NCBI GenBank assembly: GCA_002363695.1
Contig: DEWO01000078.1
Location: 1-16,889, forward strand
DNA length: 16,889 bases
Direction of reading: 5' to 3'
Source of the DNA: Prevotella sp. UBA3208
GTDB lineage: Bacteria; Bacteroidota; Bacteroidia; Bacteroidales; Bacteroidaceae
The notes below the pieces were generated by a model. The model was not told the DNA's origin and made no database searches. It saw nothing but the letters and a program-made list of their open reading frames with translations. This document shows, in pieces, positions 1 to 6,357 of this stretch; position 1 is the first letter of the stretch, and each line of letters starts with the position of its first letter. Made by a program: the position numbers and the translations under genes.

Positions 1-512
1 CTCAGCATCACCATCATGACGATGGCAAGGATGTCCTCCAGTATCAGCACCGACATCACCAGTCCGGCAAACTGCTGCTGGCGCAGTCCCAGGTCGTCGA
101 AGGCTTTATAGATAATCGTCGTCGACGACATGGCCAGCATACCGCCCAGAAAGGTGCAGTCCATTCTGGACCAGCCGAACAGTTTTCCGGCCAGCACGCC
201 TAACATGGACATACAGAAGATGATGGTAATGGTAGAGATGATGGGCGAGGCACCCATCTTCAGAATCTTCTTGAACGAGAAGTCCAGGCCCAGCGAGAAC
301 AGCAGGAACATCACCCCGATGTCGGCCCACAGGTGAACGTTCTCGGTGTCTACTACCGATGCCGTATAGGGCATATGGGGACTGACCAGGAACCCCGCTA
401 CGATATATCCCAGCACCAGTGGCTGTTTCAGTTTCTTGAAAATCAGCGTGACAATACCAGCCGACATGAGGATGTAGGCCAGGTCGTTGATGAGGGCGGG
501 TATTTCTGCCAT
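1..512 (-). CDS. Cation:proton antiporter, CPA2 family (N-terminal part)
   Basis: Inner-membrane transporter expected to exchange Na+ or K+ for protons. Only the first 170 residues are in the window; the frame is open to the left edge. It begins MAEIPALIND and shows hydrophobic segments at about residues 11-25, 32-48, 62-78, 90-110, 120-135 and 148-170. The pattern is typical of the Kef/CPA2 fold: the run LLFSLGLDFSF (70-80), MSSTTIIYKAFDDLG (128-142), and then ED at 159-160, where many family members have QD in the ion-binding helix. The start codon is ATG at 510-512, only 6 bp after the pepT stop codon, so it is probably translated from the pepT transcript. The family call is firm. The transported ion, and whether a C-terminal TrkA-type regulatory domain exists, cannot be seen here. 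Confidence 0.85.
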   Translation of the reverse strand, partial: MAEIPALINDLAYILMSAGIVTLIFKKLKQPLVLGYIVAGFLVSPHMPYTASVVDTENVHLWADIGVMFLLFSLGLDFSFKKILKMGASPIISTITIIFCMSMLGVLAGKLFGWSRMDCTFLGGMLAMSSTTIIYKAFDDLGLRQQQFAGLVMSVLILEDILAIVMMVML

Positions 513-518
513 AATCGA

Positions 519-1742
519 CTAATCGTTATATCCTGCCGTCAATTCACATATCCTGATAATCACCTGCATGGCTTTTTCCATCGACTGGATGGGCACGAAC
601 TCGTAGGGTCCGTGGAAGTTGATGCCGCCGGCGAAGATGTTGGGGCAGGGCAGCCCCTTGAACGACAGCTGGGCACCGTCCGTACCGCCACGGATGGGCT
701 TCACCTTCGGCGAGACACCTACCTCCTGCATGGCTCGTAGCACCAGGTCGATGACGTGCATCTGTGGGTCTATCTTCTCCTTCATGTTATAGTACTGGTC
801 GTTGACCACGCATACAACAGTACCTTCCCCGTATTTCCGGTTCATCTGCTCCGCACACTTCTGTATGAAGCGCTTACGGTCCTCAAAGCGGTCGCGGTCG
901 TGGTCGCGGATGATGTACGACAGCTTGGCCTGCTCTATGTTCGACTGGATGCCCAGCAGGTGGTAGAAACCCTGATAGCCTTCGGTGGTCTCCGGCGTCT
1001 CGTCCTCTGGCAGCATCTTGGCAAACTCAGCGGCCAGCGCGTTGGCATTCACCATCTTGCCCTTGGCATATCCAGGATGGACGCTGACACCCTTGATGGT
1101 AATCTTGGCCGAGGCGGCATTGAAATTCTCGAATTCCAGTTCGCCCACGTCGCCGCCGTCCATCGTGTAGGCCCACTCGCAGCCGAACTTCTCCACGTCA
1201 AAGTGGTGGGCACCCATACCGATTTCCTCGTCTGGGTTGAAGGCAATGCGAATCTTGCCGTGCTTCACCTCCTTATGTGCTTGCAGCCACACCATAGCCT
1301 GAACGATTTCGGCTATGCCGGCCTTGTCGTCGGCACCCAGCAGGGTGGTGCCGTCAGTGACAATCAGGTCTTCGCCCACGTGCTGCAACAGCTCGGGGAA
1401 CTTCTTCGGACTGCTGACGATGCCTTCGCTCAACAGGATGTCGCTGCCGTCGTAGTTCCTTACTATCTGCGGCTTGATGTTGGCTCCCGAGCAGTCGGGG
1501 CTGGTATCGTAGTGTGAGATGAAGCCGATGGTCGGTATGTTGCCCTTGACGTTGGCCTTCAGCGTGGCATAGATGTAGCCCTTGTCGTCCAGCTCTACAT
1601 CGTCCAGGCCTTCGTGCTCCAGTTCTTTCTTCAGGTATTCCGCAAACAGCAACTGCTTGCCGCTGCTGGGTACAGTCTCGCTGTCTTCGCTCGACTGGGT
1701 ATCAAATTTAGTGTAGTTCAGAAATCTTGTGGTAATATCCAT
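519..1742 (-). CDS. pepT: Peptidase T (tripeptide aminopeptidase, M20B)
   Basis: Cytoplasmic zinc aminopeptidase that removes the N-terminal residue from tripeptides. The 407 residues match the usual family length. All metal and catalytic positions known from the family can be seen: H77 and D79 in SHYD, D138 in GADD, E172 (general base) and E173 in DEE, D195 in TMDGG, and H377 in NFHG. The dimerisation lid domain lies at about 205-315. I start it at the ATG at 1740-1742 ([10 protein letters not shown]), which is the usual family N-terminus. The frame stays open upstream to a TTG at 1770-1772, but that codon overlaps the likely -7 promoter box. The gene follows a TonB receptor after a terminator and precedes the antiporter by 6 bp. 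It is a housekeeping gene of peptide salvage, and I see no damage to it. Confidence 0.96.
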   Translation of the reverse strand: MDITTRFLNYTKFDTQSSEDSETVPSSGKQLLFAEYLKKELEHEGLDDVELDDKGYIYATLKANVKGNIPTIGFISHYDTSPDCSGANIKPQIVRNYDGSDILLSEGIVSSPKKFPELLQHVGEDLIVTDGTTLLGADDKAGIAEIVQAMVWLQAHKEVKHGKIRIAFNPDEEIGMGAHHFDVEKFGCEWAYTMDGGDVGELEFENFNAASAKITIKGVSVHPGYAKGKMVNANALAAEFAKMLPEDETPETTEGYQGFYHLLGIQSNIEQAKLSYIIRDHDRDRFEDRKRFIQKCAEQMNRKYGEGTVVCVVNDQYYNMKEKIDPQMHVIDLVLRAMQEVGVSPKVKPIRGGTDGAQLSFKGLPCPNIFAGGINFHGPYEFVPIQSMEKAMQVIIRICELTAGYND

Positions 1743-1769
1743 TTCTTTGTCTTTAGTAAAACGTGGATG

Positions 1770-1801
1770 CAAAAGTAATCAAAAAAAAAGAAAAGGCCAA
1801 A
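1770..1801 (-). promoter_or_regulatory. pepT promoter, Bacteroidales type
   Basis: Read on the minus strand, TTTG (1798-1801), a 20-nt spacer and TACTTTTG (1770-1777) fit the Bacteroides -33/-7 consensus TTTG and TAnnTTTG. Transcription would begin near 1765, giving a leader of about 20-25 nt before the ATG at 1742. The -33 element is part of the terminator stem of the upstream receptor gene. Confidence 0.6.
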
Positions 1802-1815
1802 CGTTTTTGGCCTTT
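1781..1815 (-). terminator. Intrinsic terminator of the TonB receptor gene
   Basis: On the minus strand, AAAGGCCAAA (1806-1815) pairs perfectly with TTTGGCCTTT (1792-1801) around a 4-nt loop. It is followed by a T-rich tract broken by one C (1781-1791). It begins 5 bp after the receptor stop codon. The 10-bp stem with a long U tract is a textbook Rho-independent terminator. Confidence 0.85.
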
Positions 1816-1819
1816 CTTT

Positions 1820-4048
1820 TCAGAATTGTATGGGGATAACCAGTTTAAACGTCACATTGCGCCCCATGTTGTAGACACCCTGTCGGCCTGTCACCATATT
1901 GATGTCCGCATATTTCAGCCGACTCAGATGACTCTGATAGGCACGGTTCAGCAGATTGTTGGCCGTCACGTAGAACTCTGCCACCTTCCTGTGGTTGAAT
2001 AGTATGTCTGTCCCTGCCGACAGGTTCAGCAGCGTGTAGCTGGGCGTGGCCGTCTCCGTGTTGTCTGCCTGGTAGATGTTGCTTTGTCTGAGGTAGCACT
2101 CGATGCCTGCCGCTATGTAGACATTGTTCAGTGCTACGGGCGAGGTGAAGTGTCTGTGGTCGCCCTCATGCTGATGTCCGATGGTGGTATGTCCGTGGTG
2201 TGCCAGTTCCCACTTCAGCTCTGAGGTCCAGCGCGGAGCAGGCGTGTAGGGAATCCACTTCCGTTCGTCCGTCTGGTGCAGCAGGCGGGCATTGACATAG
2301 GAGAAGGTGTTGGCAAAGTGCAGCGAGTGGACGGGGTGGAAGTCTGCTCCGGCCTCAAATCCTAACAGGCGTGCGTCGCTCTGCGTATAGCGGTACACGG
2401 CAATACCGTCTATCGTCTCTCCCCCCTCACCTTTTATAAATATAAAGTTGTCTATGCGGTTGGCAAAAAGCGCCAACTGGGCCGAGACGTAGCGCGACGT
2501 GAAGTCCAGTCCCAGGTCGGCCTGCAGACTGTACTCCGCCTTCAGCTGCTGGTTGCCCACCTCGTAGCGCAGTGAACCTTCGTGGTTGCCGTTCGAACCC
2601 AGTTCGCTCATGTTGGGTGTACGGAATCCGCGGGCCACGTTCAGTCGTAGGTTCAGGTGGTCGCTGGCGTTCCATACAGCGCCAATGCTGCCCGTCACTC
2701 CGTTGAAGTGGCGACGAAAGTCGGCAAAGCGCACCGCACCGTCCTCCAGCAGCTCGTCACCGTGCAGACGGCGGTGGTCATAGCGCAGTCCGCCGTTCAG
2801 CGTCCATCGGTTCAGCCTCTTGCTCATGGTGGCATATACACCGATGTCAAACAACCGGTATGCCGGTATCAGGAACTCTACGCCTAAGTTCTGCGACTGT
2901 TGCCACATACCGCCCATGCCTGCCGACAGTTTCCAGCCCTCCCACTCGTGGGTCAGGTAGCGCACGTCGTAGGTCACGGTGTGCAGCTTGAAGTACAGCG
3001 CAGGCTCGTCAGCACGCTCCTCAAACTCCTGTCGGCGGTTCTGCTGGTAGCCGATGATGGCTTTCAGTATGCCGTGAGGCAGATTCATCGCATTGTCCCA
3101 TACCACCTTGTAGTGCTTCACCTGCTGATAGGGCAGCGAGGCACTGTAGCTATGGTTTCGCCAGCCGTCGGCAGCCGTCAGGAGGCCAGTCGTCGCGTCG
3201 CGTCCGCCCTCTATGATGCTGGGGTTCAGATGGTAGGCCGTCCACGTCAGGCGCGAGTGGCCCCACTGCTTCTGCAAGCCCATCATTAGCCGTCCCCCCA
3301 TCTCCTTGAACTGTGAGCCGGGCACGTAGCCGTCGTACTTGTTCTTGTAGGCATGGGCCATCTTGCCACTCCAGCGAGCATCCCACACAAAGCCGTTGTG
3401 GTTGCCGGCCATGTTGAGCGAGAAACCTAACAGACCGTTGTTCGTCTGATATTCCGTACTCACACTGCCTCGCATTTCACCTTCGGCCAGTGTGGGCTGG
3501 CCGTGCAGGATGACGACGCCGGCCATGGCGTCTGAGCCATACATCAGCGAGGCCGGGCCTTTCAGAATCTCTACCGAGTTGACGGCTCCTCCGTCTACCT
3601 CCACGCCGTGTTCGTCGCCCCACTGCTGCCCCTCCTGGCGCACGCCCTCGCTCATGACGACGACGCGGTTGTAGCCCAGTCCGCGGATGATGGGCTTGGA
3701 GATGCCGCTGCCCGTAGTCAGCTGGCTCATGCCGGGCTGATGGGCTATGGCGTCAATGACGTTTGTTGAGGCTGTAGACCTCAGGTCCTTAGGGCTCACA
3801 ATGCTGATGGGGGCTGTCGAGTTCTTCAGTTTCGTGTCGCCGGTCACGCCTGTTACCACCAGTTCGTTCAGTTTCATGTGGCGGAAGAAGACGTCCGTCG
3901 AGTCTTGTCCGTGGTGGTGATGTGTCTTTATACTGTCTTGTGCTGTCACCGTCGTGCATACACACAGCAGTGACGCAAAAAAGAGCATGGGCAGAAATAC
4001 TGCCAACAGCACACGTGATGCAATGAGTCTCTTCGTTTTTGCGTTCAT
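1820..4048 (-). CDS. TonB-dependent outer-membrane receptor, His-rich (possible metal uptake)
   Basis: Outer-membrane 22-strand barrel with an N-terminal plug, powered by TonB/ExbBD. The protein is 742 residues long. A signal peptide covers about 1-36 (hydrophobic core 11-29, likely cut at TVTA/QDSI). HHHH follows at 43-46, then LNELVVTG (60-67), which resembles the TonB-box/plug entry of Bacteroidota receptors. The plug spans about 75-185, with IIRGLGYNRVVVMSEGVR at 120-137 and EILKGPASLMYGSDAMAG at 160-177. The rest is barrel, ending in the aromatic VIPIQF. A loop late in the barrel, residues 617-633 (HHGHTTIGHQHEGDHRH), holds seven His. No carboxypeptidase-like extension is present and no SusD partner is adjacent, so glycan uptake is unlikely. 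The His clusters recall ZnuD-like zinc receptors; that is inference, and heme or a siderophore remain possible. The start at 4048 is chosen for the signal peptide. Confidence 0.93.
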   Translation of the reverse strand: MNAKTKRLIASRVLLAVFLPMLFFASLLCVCTTVTAQDSIKTHHHHGQDSTDVFFRHMKLNELVVTGVTGDTKLKNSTAPISIVSPKDLRSTASTNVIDAIAHQPGMSQLTTGSGISKPIIRGLGYNRVVVMSEGVRQEGQQWGDEHGVEVDGGAVNSVEILKGPASLMYGSDAMAGVVILHGQPTLAEGEMRGSVSTEYQTNNGLLGFSLNMAGNHNGFVWDARWSGKMAHAYKNKYDGYVPGSQFKEMGGRLMMGLQKQWGHSRLTWTAYHLNPSIIEGGRDATTGLLTAADGWRNHSYSASLPYQQVKHYKVVWDNAMNLPHGILKAIIGYQQNRRQEFEERADEPALYFKLHTVTYDVRYLTHEWEGWKLSAGMGGMWQQSQNLGVEFLIPAYRLFDIGVYATMSKRLNRWTLNGGLRYDHRRLHGDELLEDGAVRFADFRRHFNGVTGSIGAVWNASDHLNLRLNVARGFRTPNMSELGSNGNHEGSLRYEVGNQQLKAEYSLQADLGLDFTSRYVSAQLALFANRIDNFIFIKGEGGETIDGIAVYRYTQSDARLLGFEAGADFHPVHSLHFANTFSYVNARLLHQTDERKWIPYTPAPRWTSELKWELAHHGHTTIGHQHEGDHRHFTSPVALNNVYIAAGIECYLRQSNIYQADNTETATPSYTLLNLSAGTDILFNHRKVAEFYVTANNLLNRAYQSHLSRLKYADINMVTGRQGVYNMGRNVTFKLVIPIQF

Positions 4049-4053
4049 GCCTG

Positions 4054-4084
4054 CAAAGGTACGAAAAGTTGAGCGCAATACAAA
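4054..4084 (-). promoter_or_regulatory. Promoter of the TonB receptor gene
   Basis: On the minus strand TTTG (4081-4084), a 19-nt spacer and TACCTTTG (4054-4061) give an excellent match to the Bacteroides -33/-7 consensus. The -7 box ends only 5 nt before the ATG at 4048, so the transcript would have almost no 5' leader. No Met that keeps the signal peptide lies further downstream. Confidence 0.75.
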
Positions 4085-4118
4085 ATAAATCGCATTTTTT
4101 TGTTGCAAACCTTTGCAG

Positions 4119-4153
4119 AAAAAGAATCCGGTTTGGTTAGAAAAAGAATCTGG
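4119..4153. repeat. Two direct repeats AAAAAGAATCYGG, 22-bp period
   Basis: Copies at 4119-4131 and 4141-4153 differ at one base. Their 22-bp period is about two turns of the helix, close to the 21-bp period of the array that begins 15 bp further on. They lie about 35-70 bp upstream of the receptor -33 box, where an activator or repressor could bind. Function is unknown. Confidence 0.5.
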
Positions 4154-4168
4154 ATAGTTATGAAAGTT

Positions 4169-4252
4169 ATGTTTCCAACTTGGGTACACATGTTCCCAAG
4201 TTAGGTACACATGTTTCTAAGTTGGGTACATATGTTTCTAACCTGGAAACAT
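4169..4252. repeat. Four tandem 21-bp pseudo-palindromic repeats
   Basis: Units at 4169-4189, 4190-4210, 4211-4231 and 4232-4252 follow one another without gaps. Each starts ATGTT and ends in ACAC or ACAT. The consensus half site is roughly ATGTTYCYAA, then a central C or G, then the mirrored half TTRGRWACAT, so each unit is itself a dyad. The last unit has the clearest outer arms, ATGTTTC and GAAACAT. The 21-bp unit places copies on the same face of the helix, as in an operator array. It lies between two divergent promoters. It could instead be a dispersed palindromic repeat family of the genome. Confidence 0.85.
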
Positions 4253-4391
4253 AAAATAACTAACCATCAAAAAACTTTTTCCCAGTTATGGAAAAACAAA
4301 TTGCCAGTAATGAAAAGACAAATTGCAGGTGTGCTTTTAAGAAAAAGCGAGAACCTTTCCTGTTTTTTATGGTTTATCCGGAAATTTTGCT

Positions 4392-4399
4392 TATCTTTG
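4392..4399 (+). promoter_or_regulatory. -7 box of the racemase-transporter promoter
   Basis: TATCTTTG fits the TAnnTTTG consensus. Only a weak -33 candidate (TTATGG, about 4367-4372) is found at the right distance. Transcription would start near 4403, leaving a leader of about 35 nt. It is rich in A and ends with GGAAAG two bases before the ATG. Confidence 0.5.
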
Positions 4400-4438
4400 C
4401 ACGGGAAAAGAAACTAAAACAAACAAAAACGGAAAGAA

Positions 4439-5095
4439 ATGAAACATGTAGTATGCGTACACACGGCGATGGCTCTGGTGGAGCCGTTGACCAAGATTTT
4501 CCAGGAGCTGATTCCTGAGGTGACTGTCAATCACATTGCCGACTCGTCGTTGATTAAGGAGGTGATAGCCAACAACCAGGTGACGAATGCCGTGCGGCGT
4601 CGGCTGTTGTCTTATTATAACGGGGCTGCTGATGCCGGGGCTGACGTGGTGTTCAATACCTGTTCGAGTGTGGGCGACGTGGCTGACTATGGCAACCTGT
4701 ATGCCCGCATTCCCGTGTTCCGCATCGACCAGCCGATGGCTGCCGAGGCTGTCAGGAACTACGACCGCATCGGAGTCATCTCGACACTGCCTACGACGCT
4801 CGACCCCACTTGCCGGCTGTTGCAGAACGAGGCGAAGAAGGCCGGCCGTCAGGTGACGCTGGTCGAGGGACTGGCCGACGGTGCCTTTGCTGCCGGGCAG
4901 AGTGGCGACGGCGAGACTCACGACCGCTTGATAGCCGAGGCTGCTCAGCGCATTGCCTCCGAGGTGGATATGTTTGTACTGGCTCAAGGCTCTATGGCCC
5001 GCATGGAACAGCGCTTGAGCGAACTGACCGGTAAACCCGTGCTGTCCAGCCCTGTTTTAGGTGTCAAGGGACTGCGCAAGTTCCTGGGCCTATGA
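4439..5095 (+). CDS. Asp/Glu/hydantoin racemase-family protein
   Basis: Soluble cytoplasmic protein of 218 residues with the two-lobed fold of the Asp/Glu racemase superfamily (PF01177). Members move a proton at an alpha carbon, or isomerise or decarboxylate small acids. The first-lobe cysteine is present, C75 in FNTCSSVGD. The matching position of the second lobe reads LAQGSMARM (181-189) and has no cysteine, where two-base racemases have one. It is therefore probably not a classical glutamate or aspartate racemase; a one-cysteine reaction such as that of arylmalonate decarboxylase or maleate isomerase relatives is conceivable. Its stop codon overlaps the start of the transporter gene (ATGA), so the two are translationally coupled. 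The kinase and BKACE genes opposite suggest a role in the breakdown of a small hydroxy or keto acid. The substrate is unknown. Confidence 0.85.
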   Translation: MKHVVCVHTAMALVEPLTKIFQELIPEVTVNHIADSSLIKEVIANNQVTNAVRRRLLSYYNGAADAGADVVFNTCSSVGDVADYGNLYARIPVFRIDQPMAAEAVRNYDRIGVISTLPTTLDPTCRLLQNEAKKAGRQVTLVEGLADGAFAAGQSGDGETHDRLIAEAAQRIASEVDMFVLAQGSMARMEQRLSELTGKPVLSSPVLGVKGLRKFLGL

Positions 5096-6321
5096 AGCGC
5101 AAGAACGTCATTCTGACCATGCTCGTCATTCTGGGCATGGTCACTTTCTTAGACCGCATCAATATCAGCGTGGCCGGGTCGGCCATCATGCACGACCTCA
5201 ACCTGTCGCCTGCCGAATGGGGATGGGTGCAGAGTGCTTTCATTCTGTCGTACGGACTGATGCAGATTCCCATGGGAGCCTTGGGCGACCGCTTCGGACA
5301 CCGCAATATATTGGCCGGCATTGTACTTTGGTGGTCTGCCTTTACAGCCTTTACGGGTCTGGCGGGTGGCTTGATGTCGCTGTTGGCCATCCGCTTCATG
5401 TTCGGCATCGGCGAGGCCGGTTCGTCACCCTGCTCGACGGGTGTCATCAGCCGTTGGTTCGAGAAGGGTGAGGTCGGCAAGGCTCAGGGCTACGTCTGGG
5501 CGGCCAGCCGTATGGGTGGCGCACTGACGCCGTTTGTCGTCATTCCCGTCATGGTGACCGTCGGCTGGCGTGCGGCGTTCTATCTGCTGGGAGCCTTGGG
5601 CATTGTCTGGGCCGTGGTGTGGTGGCTTTTTTATAGGGATGCCGGGGGGACTAAGGAGAATAGTGGGAATAGTTTAATTAGGGAGACTAGTTCTACTGGT
5701 GCGGCGGAGGGGCTCCGCTGGTCGGCAGTCCTTTGCAACGGCCAGTTCTGGCTGCTCTGTGGCATGTATTTCTTCTATGCCTTTGGCTCGTGGTTCTTCT
5801 TCTCGTGGTTTCCCACCTTTATGGAGTTAGGCCGCGGCTTCGACAAGACCGAGCTGACATACGCCGTAGCCGTGCCCTTCATCATGAGCATGATGGGTAA
5901 TATAGCCGGTGGACACCTGACGGACAAGCTGACTCATCGGTATGGCGTCAAGATTGGCCGCAAGGCTCTTGGCTCCAGTTCGCTGGCCATTTCGGCCGTC
6001 TGTATGTTCCTGGCGGCCTTCATTCCGGGCAAGATGGCCGTCTTTGTGTTTCTGTCGCTTTGCTTTGGCATCTTCGACCTGATGCTGCCCTCAGCGTGGG
6101 CGCTGTGCATTGACTTGGGCAAGCAGCAGGCAGGCACGCTCTCCGGTGCAATGAATACGGCGGGCAACATCGGCGGTTTCTGCTGCGGCATCCTGTTTGG
6201 ACAGCTCGTGCAGGACTCTGGCGACTACAATCTGCCGCTCTACATGATTGCCTTGATGCTGATAGTGAGCGCCGTGCTCTTCGCCTTCATCAATCCCGAG
6301 AAACCGATTACCAAGGAATAA
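5092..6321 (+). CDS. MFS transporter, anion:cation symporter (ACS) type
   Basis: Inner-membrane proton symporter of 409 residues with about 12 membrane helices. Features typical of the ACS family (hexuronate, glucarate, galactonate, tartrate carriers) are FLDRINISVA in helix 1 (19-28; D21, R22, N24) and the motif A loop GDRFGHR (65-71). FGIGEAGSSPCSTGVISRWF (104-123) is also characteristic. The cytoplasmic loop between helices 6 and 7 (about 180-205) is short and hydrophilic. It overlaps the racemase gene by 4 bp and ends just before a shared hairpin. It most likely imports the organic acid that the neighbouring enzymes use. Family members take sugar acids and dicarboxylates, which fits an acid sugar kinase nearby, but the exact substrate cannot be read from sequence. 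Confidence 0.92.
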   Translation: MKRKNVILTMLVILGMVTFLDRINISVAGSAIMHDLNLSPAEWGWVQSAFILSYGLMQIPMGALGDRFGHRNILAGIVLWWSAFTAFTGLAGGLMSLLAIRFMFGIGEAGSSPCSTGVISRWFEKGEVGKAQGYVWAASRMGGALTPFVVIPVMVTVGWRAAFYLLGALGIVWAVVWWLFYRDAGGTKENSGNSLIRETSSTGAAEGLRWSAVLCNGQFWLLCGMYFFYAFGSWFFFSWFPTFMELGRGFDKTELTYAVAVPFIMSMMGNIAGGHLTDKLTHRYGVKIGRKALGSSSLAISAVCMFLAAFIPGKMAVFVFLSLCFGIFDLMLPSAWALCIDLGKQQAGTLSGAMNTAGNIGGFCCGILFGQLVQDSGDYNLPLYMIALMLIVSAVLFAFINPEKPITKE

Positions 6322-6329
6322 TAGTTAAG

Positions 6330-6357
6330 AAAGGTTAGGGTCCAGACCCTAACCTTT
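6330..6357. terminator. Bidirectional hairpin between convergent genes
   Basis: AAAGGTTAGGGTC (6330-6342) and GACCCTAACCTTT (6345-6357) form a perfect 13-bp stem with a CA loop. It lies 8 bp after the transporter stop codon. The right arm contains the last codons and the stop codon of the kinase gene, which reads from the other side. T runs after the stem are short in both directions (TTTT at 6361-6364 on the plus strand). It should end or protect both transcripts. Confidence 0.7.

Larger units (their letters stand above)
4049..4438. other. 390-bp divergent intergenic region
   Basis: AT-rich region between the TonB receptor (leftward) and the racemase gene (rightward). It contains the receptor promoter (4054-4084), an inverted repeat GCAAA-CC-TTTGC (4105-4116), two copies of AAAAAGAATCYGG (4119-4131 and 4141-4153), four tandem 21-bp pseudo-palindromes (4169-4252), and the racemase promoter (-7 box at 4392-4399). 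I find no convincing gene. Short open frames on both strands across the 21-bp repeats (for example from 4211) only exist because the unit length is a multiple of three. Confidence 0.7.

Noticed and set aside
756..1517. Open frame of 253 codons antisense to pepT
   Set aside because: pepT is complete with all metal ligands; the antisense frame shows nothing recognisable.
4105..4116. Inverted repeat GCAAA-CC-TTTGC upstream of the receptor gene
   Set aside because: Five-base arms in AT-rich DNA are weak, and TTTGC is common in promoters of this group; noted within the intergenic entry only.
4049..4210. Longer N-terminus of the TonB receptor from a GTG at 4210
   Set aside because: It would run through the promoter and the 21-bp repeats and place 54 residues before a good signal peptide.
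4211..4417. Small W-rich protein starting in the 21-bp repeats
   Set aside because: The frame is open because the repeat unit is a multiple of three; both strands read similarly, there is no ribosome site, and it runs through the racemase promoter.
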